From positions 1,470,501 through 1,534,500 of the forward strand of contig NC_135566.1 of NCBI RefSeq assembly GCF_964340395.1: DNA of 64,000 bases, written 5' to 3'. This document shows, piece after piece, positions 1 to 13,545 of the stretch. The notes under the pieces were generated by a model that saw only the letters and a list, made by a program, of their open reading frames with translations, was not told the origin of the DNA and did no database searches. The position numbers were made by a program, and so were the translations under genes. Every line of letters begins with the position of its first letter. The first letter of the stretch is position 1. The stretch comes from Glandiceps talaboti (taxonomy: Eukaryota > Hemichordata > Enteropneusta > Spengelidae).

Positions 1-2860
1 TGTAGAATGATTGACACGCAAAGTAAATTTATTTGTCGTATGGCACAGCACACCAGAGGTGCCTTTTGAAATTTTTTTTTTTTGTCATTTGGCACGCACC
101 AGAAAGACTATTTCAAAAATGCATTCTTTTGAAATTAGTTCCTAGCATACAGATGTCAACATATGTTTTACATTTCAAATTGAAAGATCTGAATTACTGG
201 TTGGCTGTGAAATATCCATCTTGAAATTGCACAAATAAGGCTTGCAATTATACCAGCTCTGTTTTCAAGTAACCTGAACTGTGATTGGCAAGGATGCTTT
301 CTCGTGAAAGTATTCTTCCAATCACCAGCCTCAATACACTGTAAGTGCAAAAGATGCAGGAATGTTGGCTATGTCACAGAAATTCCAGACATGGTTTCAC
401 ATATTGACAGCATATTGGTAGTGGTTGTTGGATTTGACAGGGATTATGTGAGAAAACAGTGTTGTATTGGTACAAGATTGATAATGCTAGGTTTCGTCAT
501 TTGTCAATGTGCGGTGAAAGTTTTTGAGATAAGTCAAGCATCTTGGTGCAAATTCCTGTAGTGTAGTCAAGAAGGGTTTCAACATGTTTTTACCTACTTA
601 AGCTAATTCCCTGTGGTTAGACGGAGGCCCTGACTGGGATTTATAACACATCTTACAAGATTTATGAACAAAAAAAAATTAAAAAAAAGAAAACCTGCTG
701 GGGATCCCAGATTCAAATTTTCTGTTCTTTTTGGGGTAGCAAATGTTCTCAAAAAATGTAATTTGCAGGGGATCACTCAACTTGATGCTTTGAGAAATAT
801 GAATTTTGATATAAACATTTTTGAATTTTTTCCCTTGCATGCTTTGACCCAGCAGTGACCATAATGTGAAATGCCCTTATCCCCCGATGAGCACATCTCC
901 ACAGGCAAGCTATATAATAAGATTTATTTCTTCATATATGTTGCTACTCTTGCCTAGAGTCATTTTACTGTCAAAGGAAAAAAAAACCCACCCCTGCTGT
1001 GATGTCCTTTAGATTGTTTTCTAAGGTCATCATGTTACCTCTATAAAGGTTGTACCCTTTGAGAAGGATTTCAACAGACATGGTTTACAAGTAATGAAAT
1101 TAGATGTATCATCTAGAATTACTGCTAAGATTGTTTTGACAACAGGTTCATAGATTGTTCAGTTTAATTGGTGTAAACACCGCATAGTTCACAGATTGAT
1201 TGTCTTTTGGGTTTGAGCTAAAAACATTACCATATCTTGACATTATTTGCTATGTCAATAAAAATAGTACCATAATCATATAGTCAAATAGCTGTGCTTG
1301 ATATTTTCCAGTGACTCCACATATTTTATCATATGTCTATGATAAAAATGTGCACTTTTTTGACAAATTTAAAGTTGATAGTTTTCAAAGCCATACATGT
1401 AGTTGTTCATCTTGGTCGGCATTTCTTAAGAAGTTCAGGCAGCCATCTTAGGAGTGTCAAGTTACATTTATCTTATGTCAGTGAATGTACTCTTTACATG
1501 TACTGTACTGTCTCTTGAGGATGTTCTAACTTCTAGCATCTGTTAACAAAAGTAACTAGAAAGTTGTTCATGGGATATTTCTATTCTGGTAGAGCTGTTA
1601 CATTACATGTGTATAATGTAGTACTTCATACAATATACATGTAGTTTGTTATGTCTCATCAAATCCTTTGCCAGACCTGGGCATTTTGCTGACTCCCTAG
1701 CTGTCCGGAATATATCTTGTCATATTACCATATGCAGTATATTTGGCAGAATCATGGTACAAGTAAAACTTGAACTATGTAAGGAGAAAACTCGAAATTT
1801 TGTTTTTTAAAAAGATGTGTAAAAGAAGTTTGACTCACACAACATCAAGGCTTACATGTATGTGAGTGGTGAGAAATGCATGTATATGTTGGCATCTGAC
1901 CAACATATTTGAATTTGATGTTACCATATGTAGTGCTGTGGGGACTGTGGCTTGACTGGTCCAATGAACATATGAGACATTGCAGAGGTCAACTTCTGAC
2001 CATTTACATAGAACCGTTATATCTGTACACGCTTCAATATGACAAAGTGATTGAATTTCTATGAACATATGCATAATATACCACAACAATACAAGAGGGC
2101 TGGTCCCTCTCATAAAAAGTGAAGAACTGCTGAATGATGTATGATATGTGTTGAATTTTATTGTGAGAGTTGTCAAGGGCACTGTGAACTCCAGGATGGC
2201 TCTTCTGAGTACTGTTTCATTTCATGCATGATTGGTCTTACAATACACATATCAAATAGATACTTAGTAAGTACATGTGTCATTTGTAATGGTTTGGTCT
2301 TCTACTTTGTTTCTGATGCTCTGTCTTTTTATGTGCAGAAAAATATAACTTGGTTTCATTTCACAGTCCAGTAGTTGGGACAACCCAAACATTATTTTGT
2401 CAGTAAGTGTCTTGTCATATCAGAATTTGCCGTAAGCCATTGCATAGTTGTGAGTTCAACCATGTGATTTCTTGAAATCAATCCTCACAAATTTGCATAG
2501 CAACATTTCTTCTATCATGCAAATCCCTACACTTTTTTTCTGTGGAGAATACTAGTACTAGTCTTGTCAATTAAATGCCAAGTTTGAATTATTGAATTGA
2601 ATTTGAAACTTAGATATGAAATAGTTGTCTGATAAGTTGGTCCTGAACAAAAGAATGATCCTTTGTAGTCTCCATGGATATGGCTACACTGATAAGATAA
2701 CATTAATGCAAGAGTCTGGGATTGAAACTCTTGTCCTATAGAACTTTTCACAAGTTTAATTTTGATTCACTGATAAACATGGCGAAATGAACAGCTTATG
2801 CCTGTATTGTGAAATGATTACAGGGATATAATAAAGTTACTGTGATATTAGCTTTCCCAT
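1..2860. other. Non-coding stretch, no gene recognised
   Basis: AT-rich DNA with many stops in all frames; the short open frames have no family likeness. A diverged single copy of the 46-bp unit of the array at 2860-3460 lies at about 1929-1966. TACATGTA palindromes are frequent. Confidence 0.6.
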
Positions 2861-3460
2861 CGTTTGTAGTGCAGTGAGGACTTGACATTGGCCTGTCTGG
2901 TCCAATAGTGTGAAGTGCAGTGAGGACTTGACTCTGGCCTGACTGGTCCAATAGTTTGTAGTGTTGTGTGGACTTGACTCTGGCCTGACTGGTCCAATAG
3001 TGTGAAGTGCAGTGAGGACTTGACTCTGGCCTGTCTGGTCCAATAGTTTGTAGTGTTGTGTGGACTTGACTCTGGCCTGTCTGGTCCAATAGTTTGTAGT
3101 GCTGTGAGGACTTGACTCTGGCCTGACTGGTCCAATAGTTTGTAGTGCTGTGAGGACTTGACTCTGGCCTGACTGGTCCAATATTTTGTAGTACTGTGAG
3201 GACTTGACTCTGGCCTGACTGGTCCAATAGTTTGTAGTGCTGTGAGGACTTGACTGGCCTGACTGGTCCAATAGTTTGTAGTGCTGTGAGGACTTGACTC
3301 TGGCCTGACTGGTCCAATATTTTGTAGTGCTGTGAGGACTTGACTCTGGCCTGACTGGTCCAATATTTTGTAGTACTGTGAGGACTTGACTCTGGCCTGA
3401 CTGGTCCAATAGTTTGTAGTACTGTGAGGACTTCACTTTGGCTTAACTGGTCCAATAGTT
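2860..3460. repeat. Minisatellite, unit about 46 bp, 12-13 copies
   Basis: The unit contains gaggacttgactctggcct, gactggtccaatag and tttgtagtgctgt. Monomers differ by point changes, and the left part alternates two variants (gtgaagtgcag and gtttgtagtgttg). On the minus strand all three frames stay open, which gives three overlapping repetitive reading frames of 171-234 codons. They are by-products of the array. Confidence 0.95.
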
Positions 3461-3925
3461 CATAGATTTCTGTACAGTAGCAGGAAGATAGTGACTCCAC
3501 CTACATATACATTCTTACAGGCAAACCCTTCTTTATTGTATTTACATATCTGTTTTTTTAGGTCCACTGGCTATTTTGATGTTGTAGTAACTTTTTATGC
3601 TTCCCCTCTATGACATTAGCCAGTCCTCGTTACTTTTGTTAAGGAGGTGATGTTACCATTCTGTAAGAATACAATAGAGACAAATATCAGATTATAGGGT
3701 TAACCTTCAAGTTATGGCAACAGTTGTTGTACTAATAAAATGAGTTTGGAAATATTGAAGGCTGACACAGCCATCATTTTACTTCTCATCAGCTACAAGA
3801 CTGTTTAGATTTGTGAACAGTGTTATGTCCTTGATGATAGAAATAGTTTTGTTGACACGATAGAGTGTATGTAGGTTGAGGTTAAATTGGAAAATGCAAA
3901 CTAATTAAAGTATGATTTGAGGATG

Positions 3926-4560
3926 GGTCAGCATCGTACACTTCCAACATGTACCTGCATTGGTTGGACATGACAATACAATTGTATAGTGTTGTACACT
4001 TACATGTACCTGTATTGGTTGGTTGGACATGACAATACGTTGGTAAAGTGTTGTACACTTAACCCCCTGCATTGGTTGGACACCACAATACATTGGTAAA
4101 GTGTTATAATTCAACTACATAGACATGGCATAACGAAATGTTGATATACATGTAGTACTGTACACTTGAACCGCCTAGGCAGGACATTACAAAGCATTGA
4201 TTTAGTACTGTACACTTGAACCGTATTGGCAGGACTTTACAAAGCATTGATATAGTACTGTACACTTGAACTGCATTGGCAGGACATTACAAAGTATTGA
4301 TATACAGTAGTACTGTACACTTGAACCGTATTGGCAGGACAGTACAAAGCATTGATATACAGTAGTACTGTACACTTGAACCGCATTGGTGGGACATTAC
4401 AAAGTATTGTAGTACTGTACACTTGAACTGCATTGGCAGGACATTACAAAGCATTGATATAGTACTGTACACTTGAACTGCATTGGCAGGACTTTACAAA
4501 GCAATGATATAGTACTGTACACTTGAACTGCATTGGCAGGACATTACAAAGCATTTGTAC
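3926..4560. repeat. Two-part minisatellite, units about 58 and 50 bp
   Basis: The right part (about 4150-4555) repeats gtactgtacacttgaac, cattggcaggacatta and caaagcattgatat. The left part (3926-4110) has longer, diverged units with ttgtacactt, cattggttggaca and caatac. The two parts share the tacactt..attgg..ggaca..acaa order and probably one origin. Confidence 0.9.
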
Positions 4561-6106
4561 AGTTTTAAGTGTTAATAATAGTGAAATGTGTGTGTGCTAG
4601 GTTGGACATCAAAGGATCTGTGATTGTGGCACATAATCATTGAAGTTATCATGTTTGCCATCAGTCTAAAAGCAAGTGTAGATTGTACACTGTTAGTTGT
4701 AATGTTTAGACTAACACATTTGTGTCCATAGATTTGTTGTATTTACTATAGACAGTATAAGCATCACAGTGTAGGAACCCAGGTACCAGCAATATTTCTT
4801 ATAATGTAACTGTACCTCAGTCATGTCAACAATTTGAATGTATGTGTATCTTTTAACATTAAGTCTTTGGATATTATCGATATCTGTATAATAGTGTAAA
4901 CTGGTTTAAAAACGTACACACATTTTTTATAGATTAATATTTACAAGTGTTGTCATAGGATTTAATCATAATTATTTGGTAATATCATAAAATAATATGG
5001 GAATATATATGAAGCATGTGAAATTAATATGACATTACCAAAATTATTTGGTTGAAATATCTCAAAAATATACATGAATGATGTATACATAGGAGTTTGT
5101 GTAATATAAGATAACACTACTGACACTGTCTGTAGATGCAATAATCAAATATATGACTTATTCATGAGTGTGTGATGCAGTCCTGGTGTAAGTGGTAGGT
5201 ATATGTTACAGAAGGAATTTGGTAGCATGGCTACTTCCTTACCAGGGCACAGCTGACATACCCTAGATGCAGCCAATACAGACGTAGGAAAAAAACATGG
5301 CTGTCTTCAGAAATGATTGTTCCATGGCTGAATGATATCTGAATCGTAATAGTGTTGGTGAGGAAGTTATGTATCCTAGTTTTCCTTGAGCTGGCTGGCA
5401 GCTTGCCTGTATTTATACCTCCCCCCCCCCCCCACCCCCCGGATGCCAGCTTACCCATATTTCTATCCCTCCCTCTGTCCCTCCCTCCTAAGGGCAGCTT
5501 ACCCATACATGTATTTCTATTTTTCCCTTGGACTAATAAATAGTGGATTCTACCTTATGATTACTGGGAATAATAATTACATTAGTGTGAGTTGTTATGA
5601 CATAGAGTGACCAGTGTATAAAAAAACACATTATTTATTATAATCAAACACTCTCAACCTGTATTGTGTATATGGTACATTGTACAATAGTAGTCCAAAC
5701 AGTACAGCTATTGTAGACAGGTTGTGAGACAACATGTCCTTAATTTGAACAAAGACGTTCCGTAATTAAAATACTAATTGCAGACTTGTAAGAAGACAAA
5801 ATTTGATTGAATGTAGTTGTAGTCAGAATTTAATCTGTCTTTACAATGAGTAGTGAGTCCTAATACTTTATAGTGGGAATATTAGATTTGCTCTCAGACT
5901 GCAAAGAAGATTGTGTTGTTAGATAAGAAAGTAGAATTTCATTAATCTTTTGGTTCCTGAAATTAAATGTAGAAGCCTTATTCATTAAACCACCAAAGTA
6001 TGGTAATGCATATACAAGGTAGATGACAATAATTTAGGTTTTCGTTTATATATTATACATGTAAGTGACTGGATTATTCCAAGGAGAAAGAATTGGATAT
6101 GTGACA

Positions 6107-6132
6107 GTACGGTACGGTACGGTACGGTACGG
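6107..6132. repeat. Pentanucleotide repeat (GTACG)5
   Basis: Five perfect GTACG units, unusual in this AT-rich setting because each unit brings a CpG. Confidence 0.9.
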
Positions 6133-6357
6133 TTTGGATTTCAATAATGTATACTACATATATAACATACTCAAGCCAAGTTATTGTCTTTGAACATAAA
6201 ATATGGATTATATACACTAGTTGTTCTATGTGACGACAACCCATATCTGTGTCAATGGTTTTGCAATTCTTGAAATATTAGCCAAAATGTTCCAAATCAC
6301 CGTTATTTTTTTCCGATTTTTCATAAAATATGCTTGAGGAAGTATAATTATATTACT

Positions 6358-6494
6358 CCCCAACATTTTTCTTCATTCAACTGGAAAATACCCATGACCT
6401 AAGGGTTTTGTCACTACTTGTCTAGGGACTCGTACTGACAAGGCCTCTTAGGTCACTCATATTTTCCTTGGTTAACTGAAGAAAAATATTGGGG
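6358..6494. mobile_element. MITE-like hairpin element, copy A
   Basis: About 46-bp terminal inverted repeats. Left arm starts ccccaacatttttcttcatt (6358); right arm ends gaagaaaaatattgggg (6494). The arms agree at roughly 85% of positions and continue inward through gacctaag/cttaggtc and gtcactac/gtactgac, so almost the whole element is palindromic. No open frame. Related copies at 15496 and 20719, and a fragment at 33027. Confidence 0.75.
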
Positions 6495-8245
6495 AAATAT
6501 GTTTTCAAGGCCATTTGTCAGATTGATAGTTGATGTTGACACACTTTGTACAAACATAACCACCTATTATTGCCAGAAATTTATGAATAAAAGGTATTAA
6601 TATTATTGAGTCATATTTGTTGTGTCAAGCAAAGTCAGGAACATCAATTTAGTTCAATTTTGTTTCTCAATGCAAGACTGTCAAAATGGTAAGCTGAAAA
6701 AGAACGTCATTATATTTGTATGGACTTGAATTTTGGAACAAAGTGCAGTTTTATAATGAACCTTTAAACAAACTATTGTTTTGGGAGAAATGTTCATTGT
6801 CTGTCAAAATAAGTTTTCTCTCTTCATTATTTATCATATTGGAGCCTAAAATTTGTAGTGGGCCAATCCTGAGAAACATGAATTTAAAATGCTAATGCCT
6901 TTATGCCAACAACAACGGAGATATTCCATATGATATACATGTAGCAATATGTTAGAATATTGATTATTGATTTATATGGTGTGTACCGTACGTGTGTACA
7001 TCTGTGTTACATTGTTCATTTCAGAGTTGATTTCTAGTTGTGATTTTACCGCTGTCCGTCCAGTTTTGATTTGGCATTGGTTATTGGCAGCTAATTAAGA
7101 CCCAAGAGATGTGTATATTATTTTTGGTTTATCTTGGCAGTTATTTAGTCAATATTACAATTTGACAGGGTGACTGATTTCCCAAAGACAGAATTATTTT
7201 GATTTCCCAGACCAGCAATCAATCTTGATGCTACAACCAAATTTTGTTATCAGGTTTAATGAAAGTTGTCTTTCTCGTATGACCTTTGTCATTTGTGGGT
7301 TATTCCTAAGTCAAACATTGACAAGCCTAGTTGAGAAACATGTTGTGGCAAGTGACAGAATTCAAGGGAAATTTAGAAATAGGATATCCAAGCCAAACAC
7401 ATTCATCAGTGTTGGAAATACTGTTTATGCAAAATAAAGAGACACCAGAAAAAAAGTCAATTTCCGATCGTTCTACTAGGCTGTTTTGGAACTAGCAAAG
7501 AAATGAGAGTAATCTGTGCAATTACCAAACTGATCTTGTACTCTGACAGATTTATCAGAATGTACATTGCTGTGGTCAGGCAGGTCACATCATGTATGAC
7601 AGAACACATTACTACCAAAACTACAAATCTATAAGCTCACATATTTCCCTCAAATAGTTGATTTTTGTATGTTTGTTATTCCTGAAATGTCTACAGTTTC
7701 AGTGAAAGTTACTTTTGTACTTGAGGTGATAGTGCCTTGGCTGTACACATATTCAAGTATACTCTAAATATGAATTGTGTTAAGCACTTCATGTTGAAAC
7801 GGGAGACAGCATACAGCCAGTCCGCAACATATAGCTGAAGTAGCATCTACAGACTGAGGTTCTCTTCTAACGAAATAGTAAAAAGACGTGTACATTGCCA
7901 TGAGTGCCACTTTAGTCTACAGCAAAGTATGGAGATACTCCTTATGTAGACTGTTTATACCACATACATATACATACTTAAAATCATTATAGTAACACAT
8001 TTTCATTAACTTAAGATGATGTTCTATCTCGTGTGGTTTCAAGAGCTATGGTATGCAGTTATGCTGTTTGGGAAAGGAAAATGTATTTTCTTAAAAGAAA
8101 GTAATTGAACCACTTGTAATCCTGCATAAGGAGCAGAAATATTGTACATAATTACCAGTGTACTAATTTAGACAGTCAAATCGTTTGTAGTTGTGTACAT
8201 GTCAAAAGAATCAGATGTATTTGTATTTGTATTTGTGTGTGTTTA

Positions 8246-8290
<45 letters not shown>

Positions 8291-8437
8291 GCCTGTCTGC
8301 CTGCATGTATGTATGTATGTATGTATGTATGTACATGTATGTATGTATGTATGTATGTATGTATGTATGTATGTATGTATGTATGTATGTATGTATGTAT
8401 GTATGTATGTATGTATGTATGTATGTATGTATGTATA

Positions 8438-8470
<33 letters not shown>

Positions 8471-8560
8471 GTATATTTATGTTTGAGTGAATGTACATTT
8501 ATTTGTGTGTGTGTGTATGTGTGTGTGTGTGTGTTTGTGAGTGAGTGAGTGAGTGAGTGA
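8246..8560. repeat. Compound tetranucleotide microsatellite
   Basis: (CTGT)n at about 8246-8300, then about 30 units of ATGT to 8435, then (CTGT)n to 8467, followed by (GT)n and (GAGT)n to 8560. All overlapping reading frames here are low-complexity artefacts. Confidence 0.97.
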
Positions 8561-8569
8561 GTGACATGT

Positions 8570-10460
8570 GTTTGTTTATTGGACAATGATTCTTTTTAAT
8601 AGAACATGTAGTGATTTCTAATATTTAACATTTTCAAAGCAAGGTACATTAATTTTGATAACTTGCTCGAACATGTTAATAATCCCAATATGGACATTTC
8701 ATTTCTAATTCAATTCAACAATATCACTTTTTTTTTGTTTACTACCACATCCCAGTTTGATTCTGTTCATATATAAATGTATCATTTGATTTTCTTGTCA
8801 TATGTGCATTATTTCTCCATATCGCTACAAGCTACAACAGTACATGTAGTATAGTTGTTCTTTCAGTGATTGTGCTGGTACCATAACAACAGAACTGGTT
8901 ACTATAGAAACCATAAACTTGCTGAAGGCCAATATGTTTTCTTCTGTATTTTAATTGAGCAAAATGATCTTCCTATCAAAGTAAGCCAGGTAGTATGCCA
9001 GTAATGATCTCGTGGCATGTTTTCCCTCACCAAATTATGTTCATTTCTCCTGTGAGTTTTCTAGGGTGTTCAAACTGTAGAATAAGAGATGAGCGAAAAA
9101 AAAATAGATGATTTCAATCAACTGTGACTTCAGTGAAGAATCTCAGAATTCCCATATGAGATGCATGATCTCATAAAAATTAAGCTCTCATAAGAAAAAA
9201 TTGAGAAAATTTGCTGTCAGCACAATTTCCCTGTCACCTACATGTATCTATAGATACAAAGTCAAGTCATAATACATAAAAAAAAAAAACTATGACCTTG
9301 GCAAATGTAATGATATAATATCAAGGAATAAGCTAGTGAAATTTGTTTTATTTTTTCACTTACATGTAGTTACAGAAAAGAGTAACTGTTCTGTTGAAAA
9401 TAAGAAAACAAATGTTGTTTTTTTTGGTGATCTATAATCCAGAATGCTATATTTGTTTTATGCTATTGAAATTTAGCATGTTTCACATGTACAGTCACAA
9501 CTCCACAAGAAAGAGAGACTGTTGAATTGAATGAGAAATACATGTAAAGTAAATTAATTTTTAGGTAATTTTAAATTCTGTGATATGTTTTTCCTCATTT
9601 AAATATCACATGTATGTTTCATTTGTTCATGTACAAGTTAGTCACATAAAGTGTGCATTCATTGGGGAATAAAGAAAATAAAGATATTTTTGGTGACATT
9701 ATAAATCATTACCAAGAGAAACTAAGAATAATTCTGTGGATCTCTGTTTGTATTTTTAAGCCCAGAATGTGTCTTGGTGTTTATTTATCCAACCACATTT
9801 GTAATGTCATGTTTCTCATTTGCTTTCATATTGTATACTTAGCACTGTCATAAATACATGTATGTCCAATGGCTAGCTTTTAAATGTGCCAGCTGTATTC
9901 TGCTCAGTTCCTACTTAAGAAAATGTTGACAGAGTTATTTGAATTTCATATATGCTGTCCAAAATGCATGTATTTATGTAGTGCTTAGTGAAAGTGTATA
10001 GATTAGTAAACCCATTACATTATTTTATAATGACCAAGCTCAGTCCACAACATAGTATAATTTTTATATCATTTTGTAGACTAGGCATTTTAAAAATTAT
10101 ATTATTGATAAAACAAAATTATGAATTTTCATATTCTCTCTGACATCAAACATTTCAGATATCTTAGATTAGTTGCATACATGTACATGTATATTGGTTA
10201 ACATAGCTTGGTTATTGAATGTTGAAAAATCTATGACTGACTCCTAAGACTTGTATAATTATGAAGTGGAATAACGGGCTAGATGACAGTTTGTCAAGAT
10301 TCAATCAAATCTATTAAGAAATGTCAATTTCTATATTAGATGCTGCCCACGTACAGTATATAGTGTAGTTCAGTACTGGCAGTTTTATAGGTGGGTTTTA
10401 CACGTCTCATGTCACCTTTCACATTAAAATGTATGATGTTGCTAATATGACTTTCTCTGT
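8570..10460. other. Non-coding stretch, nothing recognised
   Basis: AT-rich, many homopolymer A/T runs and acatgta motifs. No splice-bounded conserved peptide or repeat array seen. Confidence 0.5.
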
Positions 10461-10466
10461 GGTAGG

Positions 10467-11137
10467 TGTGATCTGTGTCATTGCACTGGGCACAGATCAA
10501 AAATGGTGTTACATGTCCCTGTTTACTCTAAGTGTCACTGCACTACTGGGCACAGATGAAAATGGTGTTACCTGTTTACTCTAAGTGTCACTGCGCTACT
10601 GGGCACAGATGAAAATGGTGTTGCCTGTTTACACTAAGTGTCACTGTGCTACTGGGCGCAGATGAAAATAGTGTTACCTGTTTACACTGTGTCACTGCGC
10701 TACTGGGCACAGATGAAAATGGTGTTACCTGTTTACACTAAGTGTCACAGTGCTACTGGGCACATATGAAAATAGTGTTACCTGTTTACACTAAGTGTCA
10801 CTGCGCCACTGGGCACAGATGAAAATGGTGTTACCTGTTCACACTAAGTGTCACTGTGCTACTGGGCACAGATGAAAATGGTGTTACCTGTTCACACTAA
10901 GTGTCACTGTGCTACTGGGCACAGATGAAAATGGTGTTACCTGTTTACACTAAGTGTCACTGTGCTACTGGGCACATATGAAAATAGTGTTACCTGTTTA
11001 CATTAAGTGTCACTGTGCTACTGGGCACAGATGAAAATGGTGTTACCTGTTCACACTAAGTGTCACTGTGCTACTGGGCACAGATGAAAATGGTGTTACC
11101 TGTTTACACCAAGTGTCATTGCACTGGGCACAGATCA
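10467..11137. repeat. Minisatellite, unit about 53 bp, 12-13 copies
   Basis: The unit contains gtgtcactgtgctactgg, gcacagatgaaaatggtg and ttacctgtttacactaa. The first and last monomers are the most diverged (cattgcactgggcacagatc at both ends), the usual pattern for array edges. Confidence 0.95.
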
Positions 11138-11139
11138 AA

Positions 11140-13110
11140 ATGTTATTACTTGTTGAATTGTGGACTGTACTGATGTCACTATCTAGCATAGTCTGCTTAT
11201 AAATGTCAAGTGTAAAGTATTACAGTAGTGTTTACTTTTAACTACTTACAGAGCTTCCCACCTATACTTGCTGATATGAGTCTCACACTGCAAGTGTGAA
11301 CATATAGCACGATCAACAGAATGTTTATCAATAGCATCAACAGGTGATCTAGTGTTCTTTATCTTACAGATTTTGTGAAATCATAATCTGTCAACCTTTA
11401 GATGAGAGGCATACATGTATATAGTGGTTTCCATGATACCCAATTAGGAAATACTGGTTTTACATGTCTAGATACAAGATGACAAGCTTAATAGCTTCAT
11501 CATTCATGGCTAAATCTTTCTGTAGTGACAGAATCATTCCTTAATTATTACTCCTCTAGCAAACAGAGGGTTCAACCATATTATTACCCTTAACGGCGCT
11601 AACTCTGACACATTTATTTCTGTCATGTGTATCTGCCTTCAATGAGATAGATTTAAAACTTTCCTAATGTCCATGGAAACATCAATATTATCCTAACTCT
11701 TCATAGTCCATGAAAGCAACTCATTTCAAGTGAATTCACTGAGTACCTATAAATGTGATATGTCACCCTGTGACATTTCATGCACTGTGTCGTGCTTGCT
11801 ATGAACGTATTTAAGAGTTCATTGTCTGAGAATCACACTAGGAGTCAGGTACCTGTACATGTTAAATGTTTCTACAAAAGGTCTTCAACCAATCTCTACA
11901 ATATGGTTATGCAGCTGTTGGCTTCTATAATATTATATTCCATACAAAGGATTTTTTGAAATGCATATAGGATGCCTTGCATACCTCCACATATGTTTCC
12001 TTTATCCCTTTTCATGAAGTGTTTTTACTTTGGTAAAATATGGTGTAGTGTTTCGCAATTTCTCCCCAGTGCTGTCATGAAAACACTTATATTGACCATT
12101 TTTACATCATTTCCCATTTCAGTATTGTATGTAGCTCCGCTATAGATTATAAAACTAAAAGTTTAGTAAAACCAACTTGTGCTGAAATGATTCTCAAATC
12201 ACTACCAAATTTGGACTAAAAAGTTATGTACATTGTAGGTTTTATTTCTGCAGTTTTAGATTTTGATAAATTTTAGTACAGGTTCCCTTTTTTGAGTTGA
12301 ATAGAATTATGGGTAATTTCTCCAAAACTTTCAGCTCTAAAATTAAAATATTACAATGTCTTGAGTATGAATTAGGTAATTAGTACTATAGATTTGCCAT
12401 GGTGGTTCTCTACTTCCTCTCTGTGCACACATTGTACCTTGGGGGTATACATGGTATAGGTTACTCGGTTAATCATAGAGTACTGCTGCTTTCCTCAACA
12501 TCTGAACAATTTGAAAAACATCCCTGATTTACATTTCTATAGAATACCAAGGGACAAAGCTCTAAAGAAACAGAACTATAAGGTGATGATACCCCCAATT
12601 TGAGTGAGAGCACTGTATTCACAATTTCCTGTTTGCAGTCAGGAATGGCCTGTTATTAATACAAGAAATCTTCCCCTCCAGATTTGTCTTTATCTAACAA
12701 CATAAACTCAACTTTTATAAAGATTATCAGTGTAGACACACATTCTCTGTCTTGTCCAACAATGTCTGGAATTCAGACATTCCTCTCCACAATTCTTTAA
12801 AAAATCTCCAACATGCATTAATATGAAATAGTATTTCATAATTTAATGTTGACATGTATGAAGCAGAGCTTCTCATGTAACCATAATTGTTGCTTCCATG
12901 GATACACTTTAACTTATTCTGTGAAGTTTGCATCTTTCAGTGTATAGAATTAGCTTTGTATATTTGCTGGTGTGTTGGGAGGACATAGTCAATATCATGT
13001 ACATGTACAGTTGTAGTTAAAGACACTAAGCTACATGTATGAGACATAGCTTCTTGGATATGTCATGACATAAACTTCAAAACATCAACTTCACATCTCT
13101 GTATCATATA
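11140..13110. other. Non-coding stretch, nothing recognised
   Basis: No gene, RNA or array seen. Short open frames (for example minus 12727-12933) have no family likeness. Confidence 0.5.
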
Positions 13111-13127
13111 AATCTTTATTGGTTTTA

Positions 13128-13545
13128 TCCGGTTTTCTTGCCAGCCTGTGTTATCCAACTTTCTTGCCAGTCTGTGTCATCCAACTTTCTTGCCAGCCTG
13201 TGTCATCCGGCTTTTTTTGCCAGTCTGTGTCATCTGGCCTTCTTGCCAGCCTGTGTCATCCTGCTTTCTTCCCAGCCTGTATCATCCAACTTTCTTGCCA
13301 GCCTGTGTTATCCGGCTTACTTCCCAGCCTGTATCGTCCAGCTTTCTTGCCAGCCTGTGTTATCCAGCTTTCTTGCCAGCCTGTGTTATCCAGCTTTCTT
13401 CCCAGCCTGTGTTATCCAGCTTTCTTCCCAGCCTGTGTTATCCAGCTTTCTTCCCAGCCTGTGTTATCCGGCTTACTTCCCAGCCTGTGTTTATCCGGCT
13501 TACTTCCCAGCCTTTGTTATCCAGCTTTCTCACTAGTCTGCTTTG
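13128..13545. repeat. Minisatellite, unit 26 bp, about 16 copies
   Basis: The unit contains tttcttgccagcctgtgtta and tccagc, with tcttcccagcc variants. 26 is not a multiple of 3 and the unit lacks stops, so all three + frames read through with the same rotating peptide. Not a gene. Confidence 0.95.

Larger units (their letters stand above)
4570..8190. other. Non-coding stretch with small repeats
   Basis: No gene recognised. It holds a C-run near 5420 next to C/T-rich DNA (to 5500), a (GTACG)5 tract at 6107-6132 and the hairpin-type element at 6358-6494. The rest is AT-rich and unique by eye. Confidence 0.55.

Noticed and set aside
2796-3500. Long minus-strand reading frames (171-234 codons) with VLTALQTIGPVRPESS-like repeats
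   Set aside because: They run exactly over the 46-bp minisatellite in three frames; open only because the unit lacks stops.
8176-8586. Cys/Val/Met and His/Tyr/Ile-Thr repeat proteins
   Set aside because: Translation of (ATGT)n and (CTGT)n microsatellites. The same applies to 17726-18160, 33015-33438 and 43185-43560.
12503-12532. Possible SERCA M1 exon (reads EQFEKHP)
   Set aside because: A stop follows at once and none of the following LLVRILLLAA sequence is present.
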